Shown: positions 14,848-23,210, numbered from the stretch's first letter. The stretch is 23,215 nucleotides of DNA from Acidobacteria bacterium UBA2161 (GCA_002328835.1 DCWN01000020.1:1-23215); one strand, 5' to 3'. The notes: generated by a model from the letters alone, not told the origin. Made by a program: numbers and translations.

Positions 14848-15120
14848 CTAAAGGTCGATCGTCTCCAACCGTTCCAGCATGTCCGCGACCCGCGTGCGAA
14901 TCTGCTCGCGCTCCTCGCGCATCGTCGAGACCTCGGAATCGGTCTGCTGCGCGTCGGCGAGCCTGGCCCGCAGCGTGTCGAGCTCGTCGCTCAGCCGTTG
15001 GTTGTCCTCGGCCGCGCGCGTCTGCTCGCCGCGCAACCGCTCGACGAGCGCGACGAGGCGCTTCACCTTGTCCTCGAGGCGGTCGAAGGGTTCCAGCTCG
15101 GGCGAGCGGGTCTTGGCCAT
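14848..15120 (-). CDS. ZapB-like coiled-coil division protein
   Basis: A 90-residue, almost fully coiled-coil protein (RLEDKVKRLVALVERLRGEQ, then heptads to the end). Size, coiled coil and position directly before zapA fit a ZapB-like partner that links to the Z-ring through ZapA. Coiled coils carry little family signal, so the name rests largely on context. The ATG at 15120 is preferred over a GTG at 15123, since GGAGGA lies 7 nt before it. Confidence 0.7.
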   Translation of the reverse strand: MAKTRSPELEPFDRLEDKVKRLVALVERLRGEQTRAAEDNQRLSDELDTLRARLADAQQTDSEVSTMREEREQIRTRVADMLERLETIDL

Positions 15121-15146
15121 CACGTGCTCCTCCAGCGCGACGTCGT

Positions 15147-17213
15147 CTAACGCAGCCGGGCGTCGTGTGCCGCCGTCAACGCGGCGACAATCGCATCGGC
15201 TGCCTGCTGCACCTCGGCGTCGGTCAGCGTCCGATCCTTCGCCCGGAAGGTCAGTCGCAGCGACAGGCTCACCGAGCCCTCGGGGATGCCCTTGCCGGTG
15301 TAGCGATCGAACTCGCGAATCGCGATCAACGTCTCGGGCGCGGCCGACCGGATCGTGTCACGAACCGCTGAGGCAGGCAAGGTGGCTGCGATCAGGATCG
15401 AGAGATCGCGGACAACCGACGGATGCCTCGGAAGCGGCGTGACACGCACGTCGCCACCGCCGCGTGTCACGTCGGCCACCCGGTCGAGATCGATCTCGGC
15501 GACGAACACCACGTCCGTGGCATCGAGGCCGAGCAGTTCGCCCACTTTCGGGGCGAGCTGGCCGAGGACGCCGAGAGGGGCGTCGCCCGCGCGGATCTCC
15601 GCCGCGCGGCCCGCCACGAGATACGGAGGTGTCGCTGTCGCGTAGGACGGGGCGCTCACCCCGAGCGCGGACAGGATCTGCTCGGTGCTGCCCTTGATGT
15701 CGAAGAAGTCGACGACGCGCGGCTTCTGGCTCCAGTGATCGGGCGTGCCGGCTCCGGTCCACGCCAGCGCGAGCCCGCGCGTCTCTCCGGCGCTGGTGAA
15801 CCGCGTGGCGACCTCGAACAGCTGCACATCGGGCCGTTCCCGGCGTCGATTGTGGGCGACCGATGCGATGACGCCGGGCAGGAGCGACGGACGGAGCACG
15901 GTGAACTGCTCCGACAGCGGGTTCCTGATCGTGGCCAGCACGGCCGGATCGTCGACGAACGCTTCGGCCGCGCGGTGCTCGATGAACGCGAAGGTCACGG
16001 CTTCCGAGAAGCCGCCGGCGCCGGCGATGCGCCGGGCCAGCCGGTCGCGGTCGATCCGGGGGTCGGGGGCCGTCGCGACGGTGTCCACGGCCGGGAACGT
16101 CGACGGCAGGCGATCGTACCCGTGATGCCGCCCGACTTCCTCGATGAGGTCGACCTCGCGTGAGACGTCGACCCGTCGGAGCGGCGCCTCGACGTCCCAC
16201 ACGCCGGTGTCGACCTCGCGGGGAGTGAAGCCGAGCCGCGTGAGGATGTCCGTGACGAACGCCGGATCGATCGTCTGCCCGAGCAGGTGCTCGACCCGCG
16301 CATGCCGCAGGCGGACGGTGAGCGGCGCGCGCGATTCGGGATACCGGTCGATGACCGGGCCGACCGCGCTCGCCGCGCCGATCTCTCGCAGCAGCGCGCA
16401 GCAGCGCTCCAGCGCGCGGACCGGCGCCGAGATGTCGGCGCCTCGCTCGAATCGGTAGGACGCGTCGGTGCTGAGCGCAATCCGCTTGCTGGTGCGGCGT
16501 ACGGAGATCGGCTGGAAGTAGGCACTCTCCAGGGCGACGACCCGGGTGGCGCGGCTGACCTCCGAATCGGCCCCGCCCATGACACCCGCGAGGGCCTGCG
16601 GGCGCGCGGCGTCGGCGATGACCAGCATCTCGTCGGTCAGCGTCCGCATCTGCCCGTCGAGCGTGCGCACGCGCTCGCCGGCGGTCGCGCGGCGGATGCG
16701 CAACTCGGCGCCGCCCAACCGCTCGAAATCGAACGCATGCATCGGCTGACCCAGTTCGAGCAGGACGTAGTTCGTGACGTCGACAATGTTGTTGATCGCC
16801 CGAACACCCGCGGCTTCGAGTCGCCGGGCCAGCCAGTCGGGCGAGTCGCCGACGGTGACAGCGGCGACGGCCGCCGCGTACCGCGGGCAGAGTTCGGTAT
16901 CTTCGAGCGTGACCCCAAGCGACGGCAGGCCATCGTCGGACTCAGTCGCGGCCGAGCCGCCATCGACCGCCGGCTGCCGCAACTCGGTGGCGTACATCGC
17001 GGCGATCTCGCGCGCGATGCCGGTCATGCTGAGGCAATCGGGCCGGTTCGTCGTGATCTCGAGGTCGAGGACGGCGTCGCCGTCGGGCGACCCCTCGGGC
17101 GCGGGTTCGATCGCTCCGACCTCGAATCCGCGCATGTCGAGGCCCGACGCCAGTTCCTGCACGCCCACCGGGACCGTCACGAAGTCGCGCAGCCAGGACA
17201 GCGGGATTCTCAC
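15147..17213 (-). CDS. pheT: Phenylalanine--tRNA ligase beta subunit, short form
   Basis: A 688-residue beta subunit of the (alpha-beta)2 enzyme that charges tRNA-Phe. The N-terminus RIPLSWLRDFV, the B3/B4 region (LEITTNRPDCLSMTGIAREIA and NNIVDVTNYVLLELGQPMHAFD), the B5 domain and catalytic-like core (FERGADIS), and the C-terminal anticodon-binding FDX-ACB domain (PLPRHPSVVRDLSIL onward) are present. The EMAPII-type OB tRNA-binding domain of about 110 residues, found in E. coli and Thermus PheT, is absent: residue 38 or so leads straight to the GDAVLDLEITTNRPDCLS segment. The start is a GTG at 17213 that overlaps the pheS TGA by 4 nt (GTGA). An ORF extension to 17426 is pheS in another frame. 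Confidence 0.95.
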   Translation of the reverse strand: MRIPLSWLRDFVTVPVGVQELASGLDMRGFEVGAIEPAPEGSPDGDAVLDLEITTNRPDCLSMTGIAREIAAMYATELRQPAVDGGSAATESDDGLPSLGVTLEDTELCPRYAAAVAAVTVGDSPDWLARRLEAAGVRAINNIVDVTNYVLLELGQPMHAFDFERLGGAELRIRRATAGERVRTLDGQMRTLTDEMLVIADAARPQALAGVMGGADSEVSRATRVVALESAYFQPISVRRTSKRIALSTDASYRFERGADISAPVRALERCCALLREIGAASAVGPVIDRYPESRAPLTVRLRHARVEHLLGQTIDPAFVTDILTRLGFTPREVDTGVWDVEAPLRRVDVSREVDLIEEVGRHHGYDRLPSTFPAVDTVATAPDPRIDRDRLARRIAGAGGFSEAVTFAFIEHRAAEAFVDDPAVLATIRNPLSEQFTVLRPSLLPGVIASVAHNRRRERPDVQLFEVATRFTSAGETRGLALAWTGAGTPDHWSQKPRVVDFFDIKGSTEQILSALGVSAPSYATATPPYLVAGRAAEIRAGDAPLGVLGQLAPKVGELLGLDATDVVFVAEIDLDRVADVTRGGGDVRVTPLPRHPSVVRDLSILIAATLPASAVRDTIRSAAPETLIAIREFDRYTGKGIPEGSVSLSLRLTFRAKDRTLTDAEVQQAADAIVAALTAAHDARLR

Positions 17214-18274
17214 GCCGGAAACTGCTCCAGGAATCTGAGGTCGTTCTCGTAGAACAGCCGGATGTCGTCGACGCGGTACTTCAGCATCGCGACGCGCTCG
17301 ATGCCCAGGCCGAAGGCCCAGCCCGTGTAGCGCTCGGGGTCGTAGCCGACCGCTTCGAACACCGCGGCGTGGACCATGCCGCTGCCGAGAATCTCGAGCC
17401 AGCCGGTCTTCTTGCAGACGCCGCACCCCTTGCCGTCGCAGAACAGGCAGCCGATGAACACCTCGGCCGACGGCTCGGTGTAGGGGAAGAAACTCGGCCG
17501 GAACATCACCTTCGTGTCCGGGTCGAACAGCTCCCGCAGGAACGCTTCGAGCGTGCCCTTCAGGTCGGCCATCGTCACGCCCTCGCCGACGAGCAGGCCT
17601 TCCACCTGGTGGAACATCGGCGTGTGGGTGACGTCGAGGTTGTCGCGACGATAGACGCGTCCCGGCGCGATGATCCGGACCGGCGGCGCGTGGGTCTCCA
17701 TGTGGCGGATCTGCATCCCGGACGTGTGGGTCCGGAGCAGCGTCCGTGGGTGGTCGTGCGGGCCGGACGCCGTCTCGGCCGCGAGCGGGTCGGCCAGATA
17801 CAGCGTGTCCTGCATGTCGCGCGCCGGATGGTCGGCCGGCATGTTGAGCGCCTCGAAGTTGTGGTACTCGTCCTCGACCTCCGGGCCTTCCAGCACGGTG
17901 AAGCCCATCCGGGCGAAGATCGTCTCGATCTGCTCCCGGAGCGCCGTCAGGGGATGCCGGCGTCCCGGTGCGGCGCCGCGACCGGGGAGCGTCACGTCGA
18001 TCGCGTCGGCGGACGGACGGTCGGCGCCGGCTGCCGTGCGCCGCTCGCGGAGCGCCTGGTCGATGTCGCGCTTGAGTTCGTTCGCGAGGCGTCCGAGCGT
18101 GGGCCGGTCGGCCGGCGCCGCCGAGGCCACCTGCTTCATGAGCCCGGCGATGGCTCCGCCCTTGCGGCCGAGATACCGGTCGCGGACGGTCTGGAGATCG
18201 CGCGAGGTGGACGCGGAAGCGAGATCGGTTTGAAAGCGGGTGCGCAGCTCGTCGATGGCGCGCGCGTCAGTCAT
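17210..18274 (-). CDS. pheS: Phenylalanine--tRNA ligase alpha subunit
   Basis: A 354-residue catalytic subunit. An N-terminal helical coiled coil (1-80) binds tRNA. The class II core has motif 1 near 108-135 (HPLTALREQIETIFARMGF), THTSGMQIR (182-190), motif 2 GRVYRRDNLDVTHTPMFHQVEG (205-226) and motif 3 GWAFGLGIERVAMLKY (318-333). A four-cysteine cluster at C276, C279, C284 and C287 (CLFCDGKGCGVC) probably binds zinc. It lies in a position where E. coli has no such ligand set, though I believe it is common in some lineages. It starts with ATG at 18274, 38 nt after rplT. Confidence 0.97.
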   Translation of the reverse strand: MTDARAIDELRTRFQTDLASASTSRDLQTVRDRYLGRKGGAIAGLMKQVASAAPADRPTLGRLANELKRDIDQALRERRTAAGADRPSADAIDVTLPGRGAAPGRRHPLTALREQIETIFARMGFTVLEGPEVEDEYHNFEALNMPADHPARDMQDTLYLADPLAAETASGPHDHPRTLLRTHTSGMQIRHMETHAPPVRIIAPGRVYRRDNLDVTHTPMFHQVEGLLVGEGVTMADLKGTLEAFLRELFDPDTKVMFRPSFFPYTEPSAEVFIGCLFCDGKGCGVCKKTGWLEILGSGMVHAAVFEAVGYDPERYTGWAFGLGIERVAMLKYRVDDIRLFYENDLRFLEQFPA

Positions 18275-18312
18275 CTCGACTCGAAGCGGGAACGGGGACG
18301 GCGACGAACGCG

Positions 18313-18699
18313 TCAGGCGTCGGCGGTCTTTTTCTGGGCTGCTGTCTGGGTTTGGGCTGCCACTTGGGTCGCCAGGTGGGCGAACGCCGACGGCTCGCTG
18401 ACCGCCAGATCGGCGAGGCTCTTCCGATCGAGCGCGACGCCGGCCGTCTTCAGGCCGTGCATGAACTGGCTGTAGCTCAATCCGTGCTCACGCGCCGCGG
18501 CATTGATGCGCACGACCCAGAGCCGCCTGAAGTCGCGCTTCTTGCGCCGCCGCCCGATGAAGGCGTACGACAGTGCCGTGTCGACCGACTCTTTGGCAGC
18601 GCGATACAGTTTGCTCTTCGTCTGATAGAACCCCTTGGCGCGTGCCAGCAGCTTCTTCCGCTTGGCGCGCCGCGCGGATCCACGTTTGACCTTCGGCAT
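18313..18699 (-). CDS. rplT: 50S ribosomal protein L20
   Basis: A 128-residue L20 protein. The basic N-terminal extension (VKRGSARRAKRKKLLARAKGFY), RAAKESVDTALSYAFIGRRRKKRDFRRLWVVRINAA and the globular end are typical. It binds 23S rRNA early in large-subunit assembly and in other bacteria represses its own operon. About ten residues of Ala/Gln/Thr/Lys-rich tail extend beyond the usual length of near 118. AGGAGA precedes the ATG on the minus strand. Confidence 0.97.
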   Translation of the reverse strand: MPKVKRGSARRAKRKKLLARAKGFYQTKSKLYRAAKESVDTALSYAFIGRRRKKRDFRRLWVVRINAAAREHGLSYSQFMHGLKTAGVALDRKSLADLAVSEPSAFAHLATQVAAQTQTAAQKKTADA

Positions 18700-18754
18700 T
18701 GACGTTCTCTCCTGCTGTTGCTCGTGATTTCGATGTTCGGACCGCGTTCGGCCG

Positions 18755-18952
18755 CTACTTGTTCGGCACCATCGGGTTCAGCCGCCGCATGTCGGCCGAC
18801 GAGACCTTCGCCGTGCCGCGAAGCTTCCGCTTCCGCTTCGTGCTCTTGCTGGTCAGGATGTGCTGCTTGTAGGCCTTGCTGCGCACGATCTTGCCCGTGC
18901 CCGTTCGCTTGAAGCGCTTCGCGGCCCCTCGGTGTGACTTCATCTTCGGCAT
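18755..18952 (-). CDS. rpmI: 50S ribosomal protein L35
   Basis: A 65-residue, strongly basic L35 protein (PKMKSHRGAAKRFKRTGTGK, SKAYKQHILTSKSTKRKRKLR), the normal family length. It is a component of the large ribosomal subunit. It sits between infC and rplT as in many bacteria, with AGGGAG upstream of its ATG, and is likely co-regulated with them. Confidence 0.97.
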   Translation of the reverse strand: MPKMKSHRGAAKRFKRTGTGKIVRSKAYKQHILTSKSTKRKRKLRGTAKVSSADMRRLNPMVPNK

Positions 18953-18981
18953 GACGTCGTTCGTCTCCCTTTGGTGAGCGC

Positions 18982-19551
18982 TTAGCTCACGCCCTTCTTC
19001 ACGGCGCCCTTGCCCGGGCTGCGCTGCGACAGGATCGTGTGCATCGTGTTGCCTTCGCGACGCGGCATGGTTTCCTGTGTCACCTGATCCCCGAGTTCCT
19101 CCACGAGCCGCTGGAGGATTCGACGGCCGATCTCCGGATGCGCTTGCTCGCGCCCCCGGAAGAAAATGGTCGCCTTCACCTTGTTGCCATCGGCCAGGAA
19201 CCGTTCGATGTGCTTCTTCTTGAACTGATAGTCGTGCTTGTCGACCTTCGGACGAAACTTGATCTCCTTGACCTCGATCGTCTTCTGATGCCGCTTGGCC
19301 TCACGCGCGCGCTTCTGTTCCTGGTACTGGTAGCGCCCGAAGTCCATGATGCGGCAGACCGGGGGCTGGGCCGTGGGCGAGACCTCCACGAGGTCCAACC
19401 CCTTTCCCTTGGCGATGGCCAGCGCCTTCGGCGGCGGCATGATGCCGAGTTGCTCGCCCTGGTCGTCGATGACTCGAATCTCACGTACCCGGATGCGCTC
19501 GTTGGTCCGCGTGCGGGGTTCGCGCCGCGGGGCGCCTCGATAAAAAGCGAT
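18982..19551 (-). CDS. infC: Translation initiation factor IF-3 with an ATC start
   Basis: A 189-residue IF-3 that binds the 30S subunit and polices start-codon choice. The N-terminal domain (RTRTNERIRVREIRVIDDQGEQLGIMPPPKAL), the linker (about 75-95) and the C-terminal domain (TIEVKEIKFRPKVDKHDYQFKKKHIERFL) are complete only if translation begins upstream of the first ATG (19440). The frame extends without a stop to an ATC at 19549-19551, 5 nt after AAGGAGG (19557-19563, minus strand), a perfect ribosome site. Non-AUG starts (AUU, AUC, AUA) are the known autoregulatory device of infC: IF-3 itself discriminates against them. The Shine-Dalgarno overlaps the thrS stop codon. Confidence 0.95.
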   Translation of the reverse strand: MAFYRGAPRREPRTRTNERIRVREIRVIDDQGEQLGIMPPPKALAIAKGKGLDLVEVSPTAQPPVCRIMDFGRYQYQEQKRAREAKRHQKTIEVKEIKFRPKVDKHDYQFKKKHIERFLADGNKVKATIFFRGREQAHPEIGRRILQRLVEELGDQVTQETMPRREGNTMHTILSQRSPGKGAVKKGVS

Positions 19552-19556
19552 AAGAC

Positions 19557-19563
19557 CCTCCTT
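19557..19563 (-). promoter_or_regulatory. Shine-Dalgarno that decides the infC start
   Basis: AAGGAGG on the minus strand lies 5 nt before the ATC start at 19551. Its 5' part overlaps the thrS TAA stop at 19562-19564, so ribosomes ending thrS can restart on infC. Confidence 0.85.
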
Positions 19564-21490
19564 AGTTCCCGGCAGCGCCCGTGCGGCGCCGTACCTCGTC
19601 GATCGCGGAGTCGCGGAACTCGTCGACCGGTCGAGATCCTTGATCCCCTCCGGCTCGGCTCCTCACGGCCACCGTGCCCTCGCTGACCTCGCGATCGCCA
19701 GCTACCAGCATATACGGGATCTTCTGCAGCTGGGCCTCGCGAATCTTGTAGCCGATTTTTTCCTTGCGCGCATCGACCTCGACCCGCAGCCCGGCCTCGG
19801 CGAGCCGGGTCCGGACCGTCTGGGCGTAGGCGGCGTGGCGGTCCGCGATCGGCAGGACAATGGCCTGGATCGGCGCCAGCCAGAGCGGGAACGCGCCTGC
19901 GTAGTGCTCGATGAGCAGCGCCACCCATCGCTCGAAACTGCCGATAATCGCCCGGTGGATGACGACCGGGCAGTGCTCGGCGTTATCGGCCCCGATGTAC
20001 TTCAGCTCGAATCGTCGGGGAAGCTGGTAGTCGAGCTGAATCGTCGCGCACTGCCACTTGCGGCCGATGGCGTCGGTGACGTCGACGTCCACCTTGGGGC
20101 CGTAGAACGCGCCGTCGCCCTCGTCGATCGTGTAGGGCAGGCCGACGTCGTCGAGGGCGCACTTGAGCTGCGCCTCGGCGTGATCCCACTGGGCCTGCTC
20201 GCCCAGGTACTCCTCGGGGCGGGTCGACAGGCGTAGCGCCGGCGTCAGCCCGAAGTCACCGTAGATGCGCTCGACCAGCCGGAGGAGCCGCTCGACCTCC
20301 TCGCCGATCTGATCCTCGGTGACGAAGCAGTGGGCGTCGTCCTGCTGGAACTGCCGGACGCGGGTCAGCCCGCCCAGCACGCCCGAGGCCTCGTTGCGGT
20401 GCAGCGGCGTCTGCTCGTGGAATCGGAGCGGCAGGTCGCGATAGCTCCGGACCTCGCTCGCGAAGACCAGCATGTGCCCTGGGCAGTTCATCGCCTTGAC
20501 ACCCATCGGCTGGGCGTCGCTCGACTCGACGAGAAACATGTTCTCGCGATAGTGCTCCCAGTGCCCGGAGGTCTCCCAGAGCGCCTTGTTGTAGATGATC
20601 GGCGTCTTCAGCTCGACGTAGCCGGCGGGATAGAGCACCTCGCGCATGTAGTTGGCCAGCAGGTGATAGAGGACGGTCCCGTTGGCGAGCCAGAACGGGG
20701 CGCCTGGCGCCCAGGGATGAAAGAGGAAGAGTCCCAGTTCCTTGCCGAGTTTCCGATGGTCGCGCTTCTTGGCTTCCTCGATCCGTTCGAGGTGGGCCTT
20801 CAAGTCCTTGTTCGAGAAGAACGCCGTGCCGTACACGCGCTGCATCGGCTGGTTGTCGGCGTTCCCCTTCCAGTAGGCATTCGATGTCGACAGCAGCTTG
20901 AAGGCCTTCAGCCGCCCGGTCGACGGCACGTGGGGCCCGGTGCAGAAATCGATGAACGCGTCCTCGATCGTGTAGCACGAGACGATCGGACCACCCTTGT
21001 CCTCGATGAGTTCGACCTTCAGCGGCTCGCCGCGATCGGCGAAGTACTGCTGGGCCTCCGCCTTCGGCATCATCCGGCGTTCGAACTCGAGGTCCTGCTT
21101 GGCCAGTTCGCGCATCTTCGCCTCGATTGCCTCGAGGTCTTCGGGCACGAACGGGCGCTCGACGACGAAATCGTAGAAGAACCCGTCGTCGGTGGCCGGT
21201 CCGATGCCGCACTGGGTGCCGGGGAAGAGATTCACGACCGCCGCGGCGAGCAGGTGCGCCGTGCTGTGGCGGTACAGCGCGAGCGCCTCGTCACTCTTCG
21301 AGGTGACGATCCGAAGCGAGGCGTCGTGGTCGAGCGGTGTCGACAGATCGGTCAACCGGTCGCCCACGACCGCGGCGAAGGCGGACCTCGCCAGGCCCGG
21401 CGAAATCGCCGCGGCTACATCGCGCGCGGGGGTGCCACTCGGCACCTCGCGTTGCGAGCCGTCGGGAAGCGTAACGGTGACCTGCGCCAT
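19562..21490 (-). CDS. thrS: Threonine--tRNA ligase
   Basis: A 642-residue enzyme that charges tRNA-Thr, with all standard domains. TGS domain at 1-64; editing domain with H75 and H79 (HSTAH) and C183/H187 (CTGPH); class II catalytic core with zinc ligands C336 (MNCPGH) and H387, motif 2 RFHEQTPLHRNEASG and a third histidine near HCPVVIHRA; and a C-terminal anticodon-binding domain (IQAIVLPIADRHAAYAQTV onward). The start at 21490 (MAQVTVTLPDGS) matches the family; the frame runs on to 21562 through the tRNA gene and must not be used. It begins 27 nt after the tRNA-Val CCA. No strong Shine-Dalgarno is visible. Confidence 0.97.
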   Translation of the reverse strand: MAQVTVTLPDGSQREVPSGTPARDVAAAISPGLARSAFAAVVGDRLTDLSTPLDHDASLRIVTSKSDEALALYRHSTAHLLAAAVVNLFPGTQCGIGPATDDGFFYDFVVERPFVPEDLEAIEAKMRELAKQDLEFERRMMPKAEAQQYFADRGEPLKVELIEDKGGPIVSCYTIEDAFIDFCTGPHVPSTGRLKAFKLLSTSNAYWKGNADNQPMQRVYGTAFFSNKDLKAHLERIEEAKKRDHRKLGKELGLFLFHPWAPGAPFWLANGTVLYHLLANYMREVLYPAGYVELKTPIIYNKALWETSGHWEHYRENMFLVESSDAQPMGVKAMNCPGHMLVFASEVRSYRDLPLRFHEQTPLHRNEASGVLGGLTRVRQFQQDDAHCFVTEDQIGEEVERLLRLVERIYGDFGLTPALRLSTRPEEYLGEQAQWDHAEAQLKCALDDVGLPYTIDEGDGAFYGPKVDVDVTDAIGRKWQCATIQLDYQLPRRFELKYIGADNAEHCPVVIHRAIIGSFERWVALLIEHYAGAFPLWLAPIQAIVLPIADRHAAYAQTVRTRLAEAGLRVEVDARKEKIGYKIREAQLQKIPYMLVAGDREVSEGTVAVRSRAGGDQGSRPVDEFRDSAIDEVRRRTGAAGN

Positions 21491-21517
21491 CCAGTGGATG
21501 CGAGTGTTCCCGAGGTT

Positions 21518-21594
21518 TGGTAGGCACGGGCGGACTCGAACCGCCGACCTCCTGCATGTCAAGCAGGCGCTCTAACCAGCTGAGCTACGCGCCT
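21518..21594 (-). tRNA. tRNA-Val (anticodon GAC)
   Basis: A complete 77-nt cloverleaf on the minus strand. Acceptor AGGCGCG pairs with CGTGCCT (one G-U), followed by A73 and encoded CCA at 21518-21520. The D arm is GCTC/GAGC, the anticodon stem CCTGC/GCAGG has the loop TTGACAT, the variable loop is 5 nt and the T arm is GGCGG-TTCGAGT-CCGCC. The anticodon GAC reads GUC and GUU valine codons. It is the first gene of the thrS operon. Confidence 0.97.
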
Positions 21595-21628
21595 ATGTCT
21601 TGAAAACATTGGCCTTACGGGAACGGTA

Positions 21629-21658
21629 AGTATAGCAACGCGGCTTCGGGCGAGTCAA
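21629..21658 (-). promoter_or_regulatory. Sigma70 promoter of the tRNA-Val/thrS operon
   Basis: TTGACT (21653-21658), an 18-nt spacer and TATACT (21629-21634) on the minus strand are close to consensus. The likely start near 21622 leaves roughly 28 nt before the tRNA 5' end. This may drive transcription through thrS, infC, rpmI, rplT, pheS, pheT and zapBA. Confidence 0.8.
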
Positions 21659-21788
21659 CGAATCGCGCCTCTCTTCTGACTGTTCAACCGCGTCGGCCCG
21701 GCCGAGAAACGCAGAGAGGCTGGGCGTCGTCTAACTGGGCAGATTCAGCCGGTCGTTTTCTCCAGATCCCCAGCCACGAATCGTCGAC

Positions 21789-23162
21789 ATGCCGAACCCT
21801 CAGACTGCCGGAACACCGTTCGTCGCCCGCCTGGTCGCTTGTGGGACGGCCGCCCTCTGTCTCGGGCTGCCCTCGGCTCTGGCGGCGGCCCAGGACGCCA
21901 TTCAGGACACCCCGGCCGCCGAGACGGACCAGGCCGTCCCCGTCGAGTCAGGTGTCGACGCGCTGCGGGTCTATCTCGACTGCGACTTCCGCTGCGATTC
22001 CGAGTACCTGCGTCAGGAAATCACGTTCGTCAACTACGTCCGCGACCGCCGCGACGCCCAGGTGCACGTCCTCGTGACGCGGGAGGGCACCGCGGGCGGC
22101 GGACAGGCCTTCACGTTCGCCTTCCTGGGGCTGGAAGAGTTCGCCGGGCAGGACGACGAGTTGATGTACTACACGACCCAGGACGACACCGACGACGACG
22201 AGCGTCGAGGATTTGCTCAGATCTTTCAGCTCGGTCTGATGCGCTATGCGGCGCGGACCGCCCTTTCCGATCAACTCGAGATCGTGTACCGCGACGCGGT
22301 CGGTGAACGTCAGCAACTCGGTGCCCAGCCCGAGGACGACCCCTGGAACTTCTGGGTCTTCCGGGTCCGCTTCAACACCCGGGTGGAGGGCGAGGACCTG
22401 GAGACCTCGAAGCAGTTCGGCGGGTCGGTGTCTGCGAACCGGACGACCGACAACTGGAAAATCAATCTGGGCGTCAACATCGACTACGACGAAGACAACT
22501 TCGAGCTGAGCGACGGCCGCACACTCATCGACGTCAGCCGGCGCAACTCGATCACCTCGCGGTTCATCAAGACGCTCGGTGACCACATGGGGGTCGGCTT
22601 TGGCGGGTCGGCCAACACGTCGACGTTCCGCAACGTCGACCTGGCATGGCGCCTGGCCCCGGCGTTCCAGTTCAACTTTTTCCCGTACTCCGAATCGACA
22701 CGCCGCGAACTGACCTTGACGTACTCGGTCGGCTACAACGACTACGACTATTTCGAGCAGACGATCTTCGACAAGTTTGAGGAGACCCGCGTCGACCACG
22801 CCGCACGCATCTCGCTCGACACGAACCAGCCGTGGGGCGATGCGGGGCTGAGCTACGAGTTCTCGCAGTTCCTCGACAACGGCGGCCAGTGGCGCTCGGT
22901 CTTCTTCGGCAATGTCGAGTACCGGCTGTTTCGCGGCTTCTTCTTGAACTTCTTTGGCTCGGCGTCGTCGGTGCGGGACCAGATCTTCCTGGCGCGGCGC
23001 GGCGTGACCGACTCGGAGATCCTGCTGCGCCGCCGCGAGTTGGCGACGGATTTCGAGTACAACTTCCGGATCGGGTTTACCTACTCGTTCGGCTCCATCT
23101 ACAACAACGTCGTGAATTCGCGCTTCGACGGCGCCGCCGGCGGCTTCATCAGGACCTTCTAG
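21789..23162 (+). CDS. Exported beta-rich protein, possibly an outer-membrane barrel
   Basis: A 457-residue exported protein of unknown function. Residues 1-35 look like a signal peptide with a hydrophobic stretch (VACGTAALCLGLPSALAAAQ, cleavage probably after ALAAA). Residues 55-200 contain acidic, beta-rich sequence with C65 and C69 (CDFRC). From about 200 the chain alternates polar and hydrophobic residues with many Tyr, Phe and Asn (KINLGVNIDYDEDNFELSDG, ELTLTYSVGYNDYDYF, YNFRIGFTYSFGSIYNN) and ends in Phe (FIRTF), as in BAM substrates. It is divergent from the tRNA-Val operon with 194 nt between. No operon partner lies inside the window. The Shine-Dalgarno before the ATG at 21789 is weak. 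Confidence 0.78.
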   Translation: MPNPQTAGTPFVARLVACGTAALCLGLPSALAAAQDAIQDTPAAETDQAVPVESGVDALRVYLDCDFRCDSEYLRQEITFVNYVRDRRDAQVHVLVTREGTAGGGQAFTFAFLGLEEFAGQDDELMYYTTQDDTDDDERRGFAQIFQLGLMRYAARTALSDQLEIVYRDAVGERQQLGAQPEDDPWNFWVFRVRFNTRVEGEDLETSKQFGGSVSANRTTDNWKINLGVNIDYDEDNFELSDGRTLIDVSRRNSITSRFIKTLGDHMGVGFGGSANTSTFRNVDLAWRLAPAFQFNFFPYSESTRRELTLTYSVGYNDYDYFEQTIFDKFEETRVDHAARISLDTNQPWGDAGLSYEFSQFLDNGGQWRSVFFGNVEYRLFRGFFLNFFGSASSVRDQIFLARRGVTDSEILLRRRELATDFEYNFRIGFTYSFGSIYNNVVNSRFDGAAGGFIRTF

Positions 23163-23169
23163 TTTTGGA

Positions 23170-23210
23170 GTGGGGCGTTGCCCCACACCCCCGCGGCGTC
23201 CTCCGCGGGG
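23170..23210. repeat. Two perfect GC hairpins after the last gene
   Basis: GTGGGGC (23170-23176) pairs with GCCCCAC (23180-23186) around GTT. CCCCGCGG (23189-23196) pairs with CCGCGGGG (23203-23210) around six bases. No T-run follows within the window. They begin 8 nt after the stop codon, so they could act as a transcript end or be a dispersed repeat element. Confidence 0.6.

Noticed and set aside
14335..15150. Plus-strand ORF across the 6S RNA, zapA and zapB
   Set aside because: It is antisense to recognised genes and an RNA, with no domain of its own.
20330..21523. 397-residue plus-strand ORF opposite thrS
   Set aside because: It is a shadow of a well-conserved synthetase gene.
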